Positions 17,592-27,369 of a DNA stretch of 64,000 bases are shown here, piece by piece. A program made the position numbers and the translations under genes. Within the stretch, counting starts at the first letter, position 1, and each line of letters starts with the position of its first letter. The stretch is from Planctomyces sp. SH-PL62 (GTDB taxonomy: Bacteria; Planctomycetota; Planctomycetia; Isosphaerales; Isosphaeraceae). The stretch spans positions 5,146,001 through 5,210,000 of the forward strand of contig NZ_CP011273.1 in assembly GCF_001610895.1 (NCBI RefSeq), given 5' to 3'. Below the pieces are notes generated by a model. That model searched no databases and had not been told where the DNA came from. It saw nothing but the letters and a program-made list of their open reading frames with translations.

Positions 17592-18131
17592 TCACGGTTC
17601 CGGCGCGGGGAGCCGCGCCGGGACGATCCGGAAGGGGACGCTCGCCGTGGTCGTCGCCGCCGCTCCCCCGGCGTTCTCGTCCCGCAGGATCATGTCGTAC
17701 TCGTAGTCGCCGGGAGGGAGCCCCTTCAGGGAGAACGTGTTGCTGAAGTAGACCTCGCGCGGGGGCCTCGCCGCGACGGCCTCGTAGTCCAGCAGCTTCG
17801 CCTTTCGCAGGAGGACCTTCTTCTTCCCACGGGCGCGGACCTGCCCGTCCTGGGTGAAGCGAGCGGCGAAACGGTCTCCCTTGGGGACGATCTTGTAGCC
17901 CTTCGGCCGCAGGTAGACCAGGAGCTTCTCGTCGCTCGTCTGCTCGGCGCCGGGGAGTTCCTCGTAATCCTCGAAGCCCTTGATCGACCGACAGACGACC
18001 GGCTTCTCGATGCTCAGGGGCGGCTCGGCGGCCCCGTCCTTCGACGGCTCCTGGGCCTGCGCCGAGGCGGTCGCGACCATCAGGCCGAGGCAGAATCCCT
18101 GGGCGATCCGTCGGACGAGCATCGACGTCAT
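17592..18131 (-). CDS. exported protein of unknown function
   Basis: A 179-aa protein with a signal peptide (LVRRIAQGFCLGLMVATASA, cleavage probably after AQA). The mature region has a YEELPGAEQTSDEKLLVYLR start, a KVLLRKAKLLDYEAV segment and a final beta-rich LPPGDYEYDMILRDE motif that resembles transthyretin-like or Ig-like sandwiches. It has no catalytic motif I recognise. The ATG at 18122 is an alternative start. It is the last gene of a minus-strand run of exported proteins, 85 bp after the M13 peptidase gene, and converges on the exporter operon with only 13 bp between stops. Confidence 0.65.
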   Translation of the reverse strand: MTSMLVRRIAQGFCLGLMVATASAQAQEPSKDGAAEPPLSIEKPVVCRSIKGFEDYEELPGAEQTSDEKLLVYLRPKGYKIVPKGDRFAARFTQDGQVRARGKKKVLLRKAKLLDYEAVAARPPREVYFSNTFSLKGLPPGDYEYDMILRDENAGGAAATTTASVPFRIVPARLPAPEP

Positions 18132-18216
18132 GGGGAGGCTCCCGGTGTGCGGAGGATCGCGTCGCGACGGCGGGCGGACGGGACGGCCTGCGCGCCGCCC
18201 GCCCGCCCCTTGCGGG

Positions 18217-20265
18217 TCACCAGATCCGGACGCGTTTTTCGGGGGGGAGCCAGAGCCCGTCCCCTTCCTTCACGCCGAACGCCTCGTAGAACTCGGGGAG
18301 ATTGCGGAGCACGCCGTTGCAGCGGAACTCGGACGGCGAGTGAGGGTCGACGGCGAGCCGTCGCGAGAGCTCGGCGTCGCGGATCTTGCCGCGCCACGCT
18401 TGGGCCCAGCCCAGGAAGAACCGCTGATCGCCGGTGAGGCCGTCGATCACCGGGGCGTCCTGACCGCCGAGCGATCGCTTGTAGGCCTTGTAGGCGATCG
18501 TGAGGCCCCCCAGGTCGCCGATGTTCTCGCCGATGGTGAGCGCGCCGTTCACCTTCTGGCCGGGGAGTTGGCGGGGCTCGAAGCCGTCGTATTGCTCGAT
18601 CAGCTTCTTGGCGCGGGCGTCGAACTCCTTGCGGTCGGCGTCGGTCCACCAGTTCACGAGGTTGCCGTCGCCGTCGGACTTGGACCCCTGGTCGTCGAAG
18701 CCGTGGCCGATCTCATGGCCGATGACCGCGCCGATGGCCCCGTAGTTCACGGCGTCGTCGGCCTCCAGGTCGAAGAACGGGGGCTGGAGGATGGCGGCCG
18801 GGAAGACGATCTCGTTGAGCGTGGAGTTGTAATAGGCGTTGACCGTGTGCGGGGTCATCCCCCACTCGTCCCGGTCGATCGGCCCGCCCAGCTTGGCGAA
18901 CTCGCGGTCGTTCTCGAAGGCGTCGGCGCGGCGGACGTTACCCAGCAGGTCGTCGGCCTTGATCTCCAGCTTGGAGTAGTCTCGCCACTTGTCCGGGTAG
19001 CCGATCTTGGGGGTGAACTTGGCGAGCTTGTCCAGGGCCTTGGCCCGGGTCTCGGGGCTCATCCAGTCCAGCTCGGAGATGTTCGCTCGATAGGCGGCGG
19101 TCAGGTTGTCCACCAGCTCCTTCATGCGGGACTTGGCGGCCGGCGGGAAGTGCTTCTCGACGTACAGCTTGCCCACGGCCTCGCCCATCGCGCCGGAGAC
19201 CAGGCCGACGCCGCGCTTCCAGCGGGGGCGAAGCTCCGGCGTCCCGGAGAGGGTCCGGCCGAAGAACGCGAAGTCCTCGTCCACGAACGGCCGGCTCAGG
19301 TACGCCGAGGCGTCGTGGATCAGACGCCAGCGGACCCAGGTCTTCCAGTCGTCGAGCGGGGTCTCCTCGACCAGTTTGGAGATCGCGGCGAAGAAGTCGG
19401 GCTGGGCGACGACCACCTCGTCGAGCCTGGGCGCGCCGAGGTTTTCGAGCCAGGTCTTCCAGTCGATCGCCGGGGCGAGCGCCTCGACCTCGGCGAGCGT
19501 CTTCTTGTTGTAGCTGAGCGTCCGGTCCCGCCGCTTGACGCGGTCCCAATGGTGCTTGGCGATCGCGGTCTCCAGCTCCAGGACGCGGGCCGCCTTCGCC
19601 TTGGGGTCGGGGATTCCGGCGAGGGTCAGCATCTTCTCGACGTGGGCGACGAACTGGTCGCGGATCTCCTGGTACTTCGCCTCGCGGTAGTACGACTCGT
19701 CGGGGAGGCTGATCCCCCCCTGCCCCATGTAGGTGACGTACTGGTCGGACTTCTTGGCGTCGACGCCGACCCCCGCGCCGAAGAGGCCGCCGACCCCCTG
19801 CCGCTGGAGCGAGCCCAGGAGGGCGACGAGGGCTTTCTTGTCGGCCAGGGCGTCGACCCGGGCGAGGTCGTCGGCGAGGGGCTTCACGCCCAGTTCGTCG
19901 GCGCGGGCCTCGTCCATGAAGCTCGTGTAAAGGTCGCCGATCTTGCGGGCCTCGGAGCCGGCCGGCGCGTCGGCCTTCGCCGCCTCCTCGATGATGGCGC
20001 GGATGGCGGCGTCGCTCTCGTCGATGAGCTGATCGAAGGTCCCCCAGCGCGACTTGTCGGGGGGGATCTCGGTCTTCTGGATCCAGCCGCCGTTGACGTG
20101 GCGGAAGAAGTCGTCCTGGGGCCGGACCTCCTTGTCGAAGCCCGACGGGTCGACGCCCGATCGGGCCGAGGCCGGGGCCGGGTCGTCGGCTCGCGCCGTG
20201 GGGGGCGCGGCGGCGGCCGCGGCGGCCAGGATGAGGGCGCAACGGAGTCCTGACGGATGGATCAC
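18217..20265 (-). CDS. exported M13-family zinc metallopeptidase (PepO/neprilysin type)
   Basis: A 682-aa peptidase. A signal peptide (residues 1-26, [20 protein letters not shown]) precedes the mature N-terminal M13 domain starting at GFDKEVRPQDDFFRHVNGGW. The catalytic domain contains NAYYNSTLNEIVFPA, zinc motif VIGHEIGHGFDD (about residue 515), the third-ligand and acid motif ENIGDLGG (about residue 580), and the terminal VRIW characteristic of the family. Length fits (PepO 630, neprilysin 750). M13 enzymes cut short peptides; in this position it probably acts in the periplasm. All catalytic residues are present. Confidence 0.93.
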   Translation of the reverse strand: MIHPSGLRCALILAAAAAAAPPTARADDPAPASARSGVDPSGFDKEVRPQDDFFRHVNGGWIQKTEIPPDKSRWGTFDQLIDESDAAIRAIIEEAAKADAPAGSEARKIGDLYTSFMDEARADELGVKPLADDLARVDALADKKALVALLGSLQRQGVGGLFGAGVGVDAKKSDQYVTYMGQGGISLPDESYYREAKYQEIRDQFVAHVEKMLTLAGIPDPKAKAARVLELETAIAKHHWDRVKRRDRTLSYNKKTLAEVEALAPAIDWKTWLENLGAPRLDEVVVAQPDFFAAISKLVEETPLDDWKTWVRWRLIHDASAYLSRPFVDEDFAFFGRTLSGTPELRPRWKRGVGLVSGAMGEAVGKLYVEKHFPPAAKSRMKELVDNLTAAYRANISELDWMSPETRAKALDKLAKFTPKIGYPDKWRDYSKLEIKADDLLGNVRRADAFENDREFAKLGGPIDRDEWGMTPHTVNAYYNSTLNEIVFPAAILQPPFFDLEADDAVNYGAIGAVIGHEIGHGFDDQGSKSDGDGNLVNWWTDADRKEFDARAKKLIEQYDGFEPRQLPGQKVNGALTIGENIGDLGGLTIAYKAYKRSLGGQDAPVIDGLTGDQRFFLGWAQAWRGKIRDAELSRRLAVDPHSPSEFRCNGVLRNLPEFYEAFGVKEGDGLWLPPEKRVRIW

Positions 20266-20433
20266 GCGAAGGGTCCTTCCCTGATGGAGTTTCGAAAAGT
20301 CGAACGCCCGCGCCCGGCGGGGCCGGTCGCGGGCGCGACGCCGGAGCTTCCAGATTCGGGGATCGCGGGGGGGAAATCAAGGCGGCTCGCCAGGAGGTGC
20401 CGCCGCCTCATCTCCTCGCCCGCTCGCGGGGGC

Positions 20434-21324
20434 TCACTTCTTGGGGTCGAGGTTCTGCTTCAGGTCTTCGGGAGAGACCTCGGAGGCTACGCCGGCGGCG
20501 GGGACGTCGAGCCCGGCGGTCCAGAGGATGGCGTTGAGGTTGAGCTTCCGGAAATTCGGGTCGCCCCAGTTCTTGTGGGCGTGGCCCCCGGTGAAGCCGT
20601 AACCACGACCGCCGTCGGGACGCTCGACGACCCAGGCGAGCACCTCGGGGCGGCCCTTGGCCTCCTGGACGTGCTTGAGCGGGCCGGCGGGCGAGGTGTG
20701 CGAGGTGTCGCGGGTCTGGTCGTCCGGCTTGGCGACGAGGATCGGGGTGATCCCCTTCATCTCGGGCCGGAACCGGATGTTGTAGTACCACTCGTCGACG
20801 ACCGCGAACGGCTCGACGCCGCGGGTGACCGGGTGCTCGGGCAGGCTCTCGATCTCGGCCTTCCAGTGGGGGTTGGTCGAGAAGTACGTCTCGTAGTAGC
20901 CGCCGATCCAGTCGCGGAACTTGTCGCCGGGCTCTCCCTTGGGGACCTCGACGGCGTAGTGCATGAAGCCCAGGCCGACCCCCTTGTCCGCGAGCTTCTG
21001 GAGCTTGGCGAGGTGGTCCCCCTGGATGGCGGGATGGCCCGCGCCGCCGTCCATGAAGAAGATCAGGGCCTTGGCGCCGTCGAAGACGGACTCGTCGGCG
21101 GGCCAGCCGCCGGCGACGACCACGGGCTCGACGCCCGGGACCTGGGCGAGGCATTTGGCGAGCAGCTTGCAGCCGGCGTTGAACTCGTGATCGCCGGGGC
21201 CGTGGCTGGGCCGGCCGGCGATCAGGACGATCTTGGTCGGGTCCGCGGCCGAGGCGGAGACGGTGGCGGCGAACGTCGCCGCGAGGAAGAGGGCCGCGAG
21301 GCCGACGAATCGATACCGCGTCAT
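20434..21324 (-). CDS. exported ThuA-like domain protein
   Basis: A 296-aa protein with a signal peptide (YRFVGLAALFLAATFAATVS, cleavage near ASA) and one ThuA-like domain, a glutamine-amidotransferase-like fold. Visible family features are KIVLIAGRPSHGPGDHEFNA, ALIFFMDGGAGHP, GFMHYAVEVP, the WIGGYYETYFSTNPHW segment, and the closing GGHAHKNWGDPNFRKL. ThuA works with the oxidoreductase ThuB in rhizobial keto-sugar metabolism, and here a Tat-exported oxidoreductase lies directly upstream on the same strand. Reaction and substrate remain unproven. The start at 21324 (MTRYRF) is chosen because the signal peptide begins there; the frame is open to 21444. Confidence 0.88.
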   Translation of the reverse strand: MTRYRFVGLAALFLAATFAATVSASAADPTKIVLIAGRPSHGPGDHEFNAGCKLLAKCLAQVPGVEPVVVAGGWPADESVFDGAKALIFFMDGGAGHPAIQGDHLAKLQKLADKGVGLGFMHYAVEVPKGEPGDKFRDWIGGYYETYFSTNPHWKAEIESLPEHPVTRGVEPFAVVDEWYYNIRFRPEMKGITPILVAKPDDQTRDTSHTSPAGPLKHVQEAKGRPEVLAWVVERPDGGRGYGFTGGHAHKNWGDPNFRKLNLNAILWTAGLDVPAAGVASEVSPEDLKQNLDPKK

Positions 21325-21496
21325 GGGGCGTCCTCTGCTGGGGGTCTGTCGAGGGGTGGGCGTCCGGGGAGAGGGCGAGGGCGAGGGGGGCGATCGAGAA
21401 GGGGCGGGGCGCCGGGAGGATGTCCTCGCGACGTCCCGCCCCATCGGCGGTCGGGTCGTCAGGCGGGCCGGGGCGGCCGAAGCCGCCCGACGCGGG

Positions 21497-22762
21497 TCAG
21501 ATCAGCTCGGTGACGCCGGGCCTGGGGAACTCGGGCTCCGCCAGGCTCCCCTTCAGGTCGAGCCCCTGGGGGAAGGTGTCGAGCTTGGACTCGAGCGCCT
21601 GCTCCCAGGTGACGGCCTTGCCGGTGTAGGCCGACATCCGGCCCATGATCGCCGTCAGGGTGCTCTCGGCGACCTGGTGCAGCTCGTTCAGCGGCTGGCC
21701 GGCGACGATGCTCTCCAGCAGGTGGACGTGCTCGTGGACGTAGGGGTTGCCGTCGGTGACGCGGACGCGGTCCTTCTTCTCGCCGGTGAACCGGTAGCCG
21801 TTGCTCTGGAACCGGCCCTTGGTGCCGACGATCGTCTCGGAGACGTTGTTCTCGCAGTCGGGGATCTGGCGGCACATCGACATGACGTGCACCTCGTTGG
21901 GGTACTCGTAGTCGATCGCGAAGTGGTCGTAGCTCTGGCCCAGTTCGGGACCGGCGAGCATCTGACGGCCGCCCATGCCCACGGCGCGGACGGGGTGGGA
22001 GCCGATGGCCCAGTTGGCGACGTCCAGGTTGTGGACGTGCTGCTCGACGATGTGGTCGCCGCAGAGCCACAGGTAGTGGTACCAGTTGCGGAGCTGGTAC
22101 TCGACGTCGGTCCACTCGGGCTGGCGCTTGCGGGCCCAGATGGCGCCCTGGTTCCAGTAGACCTGGCCGCCGATGATCTCGCCGATGGCACCGTCGTGGA
22201 TCCGCTTGAGGCTCTCCAGGTAGCCGGGCTGGTGGCGGCGCTGGGTGCCGACGACGACGGCCAGCTTCTTCTTCTTGGCCTCCTCGGCGGCGGCCATGAC
22301 CTTGCGGATGCCGGTGCCGTCGACGGCGACCGGCTTCTCGGCGAACAGGTGCTTGCCGGCCTTGACCACGGCCTCGATGTGCTGGGGGCGGAACCCCGGC
22401 GGGGTGGCGAGGATGACCAGGTCGCAGCAGTCGATGACCTTCTGATAGGCGTCGAGCCCGACGAAGCAGCGATCGTCGGCGACGTCGTACTTCTCCTTGG
22501 AGGCCGGGCTGTTCTTGACGCTCTCGCGACAGTTCTTGAGGTGGTCCTCGAAGACGTCGCCGAGGGCGTGGATCTTGATGTTGAAGGTGGTGCCGGCCGC
22601 CTCGCAGATGTTGTCGGCCGCGCCGGTGCCGCGACCGCCGCAGCCGACGACGCCGACCTTGATGACGTCGTTGCCGCGGGCGTAGGCGTTGCTCAAGAAC
22701 CCGAGGCCGGCGGCGGCCGCGGACGAAGCCTTCAGGAACGTGCGACGACTGGGATCGGTCAT
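21497..22762 (-). CDS. Tat-exported Gfo/Idh/MocA family oxidoreductase
   Basis: A 421-aa NAD(P)-dependent oxidoreductase. It has a twin-arginine signal SRRTFLKASSAAAAGLGFLS, so it is exported folded with its cofactor. The Rossmann fold starts at VIKVGVVGCGGRGTGAADN, the catalytic motif is LFAEKPVAVD, and the C-terminal domain has the long GGQVYWNQGAIWARKRQPEW region typical of the planctomycete exported subfamily. These enzymes oxidise hydroxyls of sugars or cyclitols, often at C3 of glycosides. The neighbouring ThuA-like gene, 172 bp downstream, makes a keto-sugar role plausible. Confidence 0.9.
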   Translation of the reverse strand: MTDPSRRTFLKASSAAAAGLGFLSNAYARGNDVIKVGVVGCGGRGTGAADNICEAAGTTFNIKIHALGDVFEDHLKNCRESVKNSPASKEKYDVADDRCFVGLDAYQKVIDCCDLVILATPPGFRPQHIEAVVKAGKHLFAEKPVAVDGTGIRKVMAAAEEAKKKKLAVVVGTQRRHQPGYLESLKRIHDGAIGEIIGGQVYWNQGAIWARKRQPEWTDVEYQLRNWYHYLWLCGDHIVEQHVHNLDVANWAIGSHPVRAVGMGGRQMLAGPELGQSYDHFAIDYEYPNEVHVMSMCRQIPDCENNVSETIVGTKGRFQSNGYRFTGEKKDRVRVTDGNPYVHEHVHLLESIVAGQPLNELHQVAESTLTAIMGRMSAYTGKAVTWEQALESKLDTFPQGLDLKGSLAEPEFPRPGVTELI

Positions 22763-22909
22763 GACTCGGCGACTCCCGGGGAAAGGAAGGGGCGGGACGC
22801 CGCCGGCCTCACGCGGCCGGGCGGGACGTCGTCGCCCCGGACAGGGGACGTTCTCGGTGCGAGGCGGTCTGGCTGAAGCGATGCTCCGATCGGATCCTTG
22901 AAGCGGGTC

Positions 22910-23962
<1,053 letters not shown>

Positions 23963-24054
23963 TTTTGATATGCTCCAGCTGATGGAGTTCCGACCGAGAC
24001 GCGCTCGGACGGCGAATGAGGATCGTCAGGGGAGGTACCGTGGCGCCATCACCC

Positions 24055-25080
24055 ATGAGCGTTCGCCTGAGCGTTGTCGTCCTGGTCTTGACACTCGTCG
24101 GTTCGGGGTCGGCGGGCGAGCTCGCGCGTTTCGAATACCTCGAGACGCACATGGGAAGCTCGTTCAAGATTCTCTTATACTCCACCCAGGAAACCGCCGC
24201 CAGACGCGCCTCCCGGGCCGCCTTCGATCGAATCGCCGCGCTCGACGCGGTCCTCAGCGACTACGACCCGGACAGCGAGCTTTCCCGGCTGGCGACCTCC
24301 GCGGGGGGTCCCCCCGTCGCGGTCGGCCCGGACCTCTTCGACGTCCTGGAGAAATCCCGGTACTGGTACGACGAGACCGGGGGCTGGCTCGACCCGACCA
24401 TCGCCCCGGTCGGTCGGCTCTGGCGCCGCGCCCGCCGCGAGCGCAAGCTCCCGGACGACGCGAAGCTCGACGCCGCCCTCGCGCTGGTCGGCATGGAGAA
24501 GCTGGTCCTCGACCCGAAGGCCCGGACCGTCCGGCTGACGAGGCCCGGCATGAAGCTGGACGTCGGCGGCGTCGCCAAGGGATACGCCGCGCAGGCCGCG
24601 ATCGACGTCCTGCGGGAGCAGGGGGTCGACCGGGCCCTGGTGGCGGGCGCGGGGGATATCGTCGTCTCGGGGCCGCCCCCGGACGCCGAGGGCTGGACGA
24701 TCGGGGTCGCCACCCTGGAGCCCTCGAAGACGGCGCCCGAGATCTATCTGTCGATCAAGGACGCGGCCGTCTCCACCTCCGGCGACGCCGAGCGGTTCGT
24801 GATCATCGACGGACGCCGATACTCACATATCATCAACCCCAGGACCGGCCGGCCGATCGAGGATCGGGCGAGCGTGACCGTGGTCGCGCCGGACGGCACC
24901 ACCGCCGACGTCCTGGAGACCACGGCCTACATGCTCGGGCCGGAAAAGGGCCTGGAATTCATCGATTCCATCCCCGGCGCGGCGGCCGTCTTCACCCGCG
25001 AGACCCCCGAGGGAATCCGACGTTACGAGTCGGCCCGGTTCAAGGACGTGCCCCGGGCGCAGCCGCGGCCTGCGCCTTGA
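24055..25080 (+). CDS. apbE: FAD:protein FMN transferase
   Basis: A 341-aa enzyme that attaches FMN covalently to threonine of partner proteins (for example Rnf/Nqr subunits) in the periplasm. It has a signal peptide starting at MSVRLSVVVLVLTLVGSGSA, then DAVLSDYDPDSELSRL, GGWLDPTIAPVGRLWRRA, the FAD site LDVGGVAKGYAAQAA, GAGDIVVSG, SHIINPRTGRP and the Mg-binding DVLETTAYMLG. All conserved family positions I know are present. Upstream codons to 24016 are open, but the signal peptide supports 24055. No obvious flavinylation target is adjacent. Its 3' end overlaps mscL by 41 bp on the opposite strand. Confidence 0.92.
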   Translation: MSVRLSVVVLVLTLVGSGSAGELARFEYLETHMGSSFKILLYSTQETAARRASRAAFDRIAALDAVLSDYDPDSELSRLATSAGGPPVAVGPDLFDVLEKSRYWYDETGGWLDPTIAPVGRLWRRARRERKLPDDAKLDAALALVGMEKLVLDPKARTVRLTRPGMKLDVGGVAKGYAAQAAIDVLREQGVDRALVAGAGDIVVSGPPPDAEGWTIGVATLEPSKTAPEIYLSIKDAAVSTSGDAERFVIIDGRRYSHIINPRTGRPIEDRASVTVVAPDGTTADVLETTAYMLGPEKGLEFIDSIPGAAAVFTRETPEGIRRYESARFKDVPRAQPRPAP

Positions 25081-25492
25081 GGAGGTCGCGGATTTCCTCC
25101 AGCAGCGCCTGGTCCTTCGTCAGCGGCGGGGCCGCGGCGGCCGCCTCCTCCTTCCGGGTCCGCATCACCCAGCCCAGGAACTTCACGATGAAGAAGAAGA
25201 GGGCCGCGGCCACGATCAGGAAGTTGACGACCTCGGCCAGGAACTGGCCGTAAGGGACCTGCTGGCCCCGGATCGTCCAAGCCCAATTCTGGTAGCCTTG
25301 ATTCGAGGGGAGCACGACGCTCAGCAGGGGCATGACGATGCTCTTGACCAGCGAGTCCACGATCTTGCCGAACGCGGCCCCGATGATCACGCCGACCGCC
25401 AGGTCGATGACGTTCCCCTTGAAGGCGAACGCCTTGAACTCCTCGGCCAGGGACAGGGCGTGCTTCCTGGGATCAATTCGCGCGACGTTCAT
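25040..25492 (-). CDS. mscL: large-conductance mechanosensitive channel
   Basis: A 150-aa inner membrane channel that opens under hypo-osmotic stress. The N-terminal helix and TM1 are clear: FKAFAFKGNVIDLAVGVIIG, then AAFGKIVDSLVKSIVMPLL. A periplasmic loop of about 27 residues follows, then TM2 VNFLIVAAALFFFIVKFLGW and a C-terminal helix with an unusually alanine-rich linker (EEAAAAAPPLTKDQALLEEI). Length and layout match the family. Its stop lies inside the convergent apbE gene. Confidence 0.96.
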   Translation of the reverse strand: MNVARIDPRKHALSLAEEFKAFAFKGNVIDLAVGVIIGAAFGKIVDSLVKSIVMPLLSVVLPSNQGYQNWAWTIRGQQVPYGQFLAEVVNFLIVAAALFFFIVKFLGWVMRTRKEEAAAAAPPLTKDQALLEEIRDLLKAQAAAAPGARP

Positions 25493-25717
25493 GGGAGATC
25501 CCTCCGATGGTCGGAATCACGGATCCGCCCCACAGAAGCCGCATATGTCGTGCCGAAGCCGCTCCGGGCGACGCCTGCGAATAGCGCCAGAGGCCCAGGG
25601 CGGATCCATCCGGCTCGTCGCGGCGTCCCGATCCCGGTCCCGGCCCGCTCGCTCGCTCGATCGTCACGCTCCGGGTCGAACTCGCGGATTGAACCCGGCG
25701 TTCCGACCTGGAGGACT

Positions 25718-25759
25718 ACCAGGGCGGCGTCGACGAGCCTGTCGACGCCCCGCCCTGGT
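25718..25759 (-). terminator. hairpin after gltA
   Basis: ACCAGGGCGGCGTCGAC (25718-25734) pairs with its complement at 25741-25759, interrupted only by a two-C bulge, around a 6-base loop. It lies 24 bases after the gltA stop. There is no T-run. Confidence 0.6.
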
Positions 25760-25782
25760 CGGCGTGCCCGCGTCGGGCGTCA

Positions 25783-27072
25783 TCAGCGCTGGTCGATGGG
25801 GACGTAGCGCTTCTCGGTGGGGCCGGTGTAGATCTGGCGGGGCCGGGCGATGCGGGCCTTGGGATCGTCGGCCTGTTCCTTCCACTGGGCGATCCAGCCG
25901 GGCATCCGGCCGATGGCGAAGATGACCGTGAACATGTTGGTCGGGATGCCGATCGCCCGCATGATGATGCCGCTGTAGAAGTCGACGTTGGGGTACAGGC
26001 GGCGGTCGACGAAGTACGAGTCCTTGAGCGCCATCTCTTCGAGCTGGCGTGCGACGTCGAGCAGCGGGTCCTTGACGCCGAGTTGGCCGAGGACCTTGTC
26101 GGCGGCCTGCTTGAGGATCTTGGCGCGGGGGTCGAAGTTCTTGTAGACCCGGTGGCCGAAGCCCATCAGGCGGAAGCCGCTGGAGGAGTCCTTGGCCATC
26201 TTGATGGCGTCGGCGGCGCTGATGCCCCCCTTGTGGATCTTCTCGAGCATCTCGAGGACGGCCATGTTGGCGCCGCCGTGGAGCGGCCCCCAGAGCGCGC
26301 CGACGGCCGCGGCGCACGAGGCGTAGATGTTCGCCTGGCTGGAGCCGACGATCCGGACGGTCGAGGTGCTGCAGTTCTGCTCGTGGTCGGCGTGCAGCAG
26401 CAGGATGAGGTTCAGGGCGTCGACCACCTCGGGCGAGGCGACGTGCTCCGCGTACGGGGCCGAGAACATCATGTGCAGGAAGTTCGCGACGTACGGCAGC
26501 TTGGAGTCGGGGTAGACGAAGGGGAGGCCCATCGCTCGGCGGTAAGAGCAGGCCGCGATGGTGCGGACCTTGCTGATGAGCTGCGAGGCGTCCTCGAGGA
26601 ACCGCTCCTCGGGGGACTCGTCCTCGGTGCCCCGGCGGGGGAAGCAGGCGATGGTGTTGACCATCGCCGACAGGATCGCCATCGGCGGGGCGTCGACGAG
26701 GAAGCCCTCGAAGTGGTGCCTGAAGGCCTCGTGGAGGGCGGCGTTGCGGACCAGCCGCTCGCGGAAGTCGTCGAGCTCGGCCTGCTGGGGCAGGCGGCCG
26801 AAGATCAGCAGCCAGGCGACCTCGACGAACGTCGACTCCCTGGCGAGCTCCTCGATCGGGATGCCGCGATAGCGGAGCACCCCCTTCTCTCCGTCGATGA
26901 AGGTGATCGCGCTGGTGCAGGCGCCGGTGTTGCCGTACCCCGGATCGAGGGTGATCAGGCCGGTCTCGGACCGGAGCTTCGAGATATCGAGCCCCAGCTC
27001 GCCCTCGGAACCTTCCACGACCGGCAACTGGATCGACCGGTCATTGAACGTCAAGGTCGCAGTCCGCGCCAT
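25783..27072 (-). CDS. gltA: citrate synthase
   Basis: A 429-aa enzyme condensing acetyl-CoA and oxaloacetate, the entry step of the citric acid cycle. The hexameric (type II) form is indicated by the N-terminal beta region TLTFNDRSIQLPVVEGSEGE. Catalytic elements are visible: LLLHADHEQNCSTSTVR, LWGPLHGGANMAVLEML and LMGFGHRVYKNFDPRAK with the catalytic aspartate. The open frame extends to 27270, but only the ATG at 27072 (MARTATL) matches the family start, with GTGAGG just upstream. It diverges from argB with 297 bp between starts. Confidence 0.96.
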   Translation of the reverse strand: MARTATLTFNDRSIQLPVVEGSEGELGLDISKLRSETGLITLDPGYGNTGACTSAITFIDGEKGVLRYRGIPIEELARESTFVEVAWLLIFGRLPQQAELDDFRERLVRNAALHEAFRHHFEGFLVDAPPMAILSAMVNTIACFPRRGTEDESPEERFLEDASQLISKVRTIAACSYRRAMGLPFVYPDSKLPYVANFLHMMFSAPYAEHVASPEVVDALNLILLLHADHEQNCSTSTVRIVGSSQANIYASCAAAVGALWGPLHGGANMAVLEMLEKIHKGGISAADAIKMAKDSSSGFRLMGFGHRVYKNFDPRAKILKQAADKVLGQLGVKDPLLDVARQLEEMALKDSYFVDRRLYPNVDFYSGIIMRAIGIPTNMFTVIFAIGRMPGWIAQWKEQADDPKARIARPRQIYTGPTEKRYVPIDQR

Positions 27073-27154
27073 CGCCTCACACTCCACGCAGTCAAGCCTG
27101 CAGGGCTTCCCGCCGACAAGAAGATCTGGTTCGAACCCGCTCACAAGATATTTC

Positions 27155-27182
27155 ATTCTACACGCGGTTTTCGACTTGGGAA
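27155..27182 (-). promoter_or_regulatory. candidate gltA promoter
   Basis: On the minus strand TTCCCA (27182-27177), 16 bases and TAGAAT (27160-27155) give four and five of six consensus matches, about 75 bases before the start codon. Confidence 0.5.
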
Positions 27183-27288
27183 TGATCCGCCGCCGGTGGA
27201 AGAACTTCCCGGTCCGAAGGCTTCGAAGGGATCGCAAAGGGCGAGCGGGACGGATCTTAAAGCCTCTCAATGCGGACGTCGATCGCCC

Positions 27289-27317
27289 TTTACATTTGCG
27301 GGGCGGTCGGGCAAAAT
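27289..27317 (+). promoter_or_regulatory. candidate argB promoter
   Basis: TTTACA (27289-27294), 17 bases and CAAAAT (27312-27317) lie about 50 bases before the GTG start at 27370. The -35 matches five of six positions. Confidence 0.5.
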
Positions 27318-27369
27318 GGCGGTTTGCTCGCGGCGCACGCGGAATTCAACGGGGTCGAGGTGCCGAGCC

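Noticed and set aside
17980-20253. 757-codon plus-strand frame opposite the M13 peptidase
   Set aside because: The minus strand encodes a complete M13 peptidase with all motifs. The plus-strand text is the usual Val/Gly/Asp/Leu shadow.
26083-27369. Upstream extension of the argB frame by 429 codons
   Set aside because: It lies opposite gltA. Family similarity begins only at GTG 27370, which has a ribosome site and a promoter ahead.
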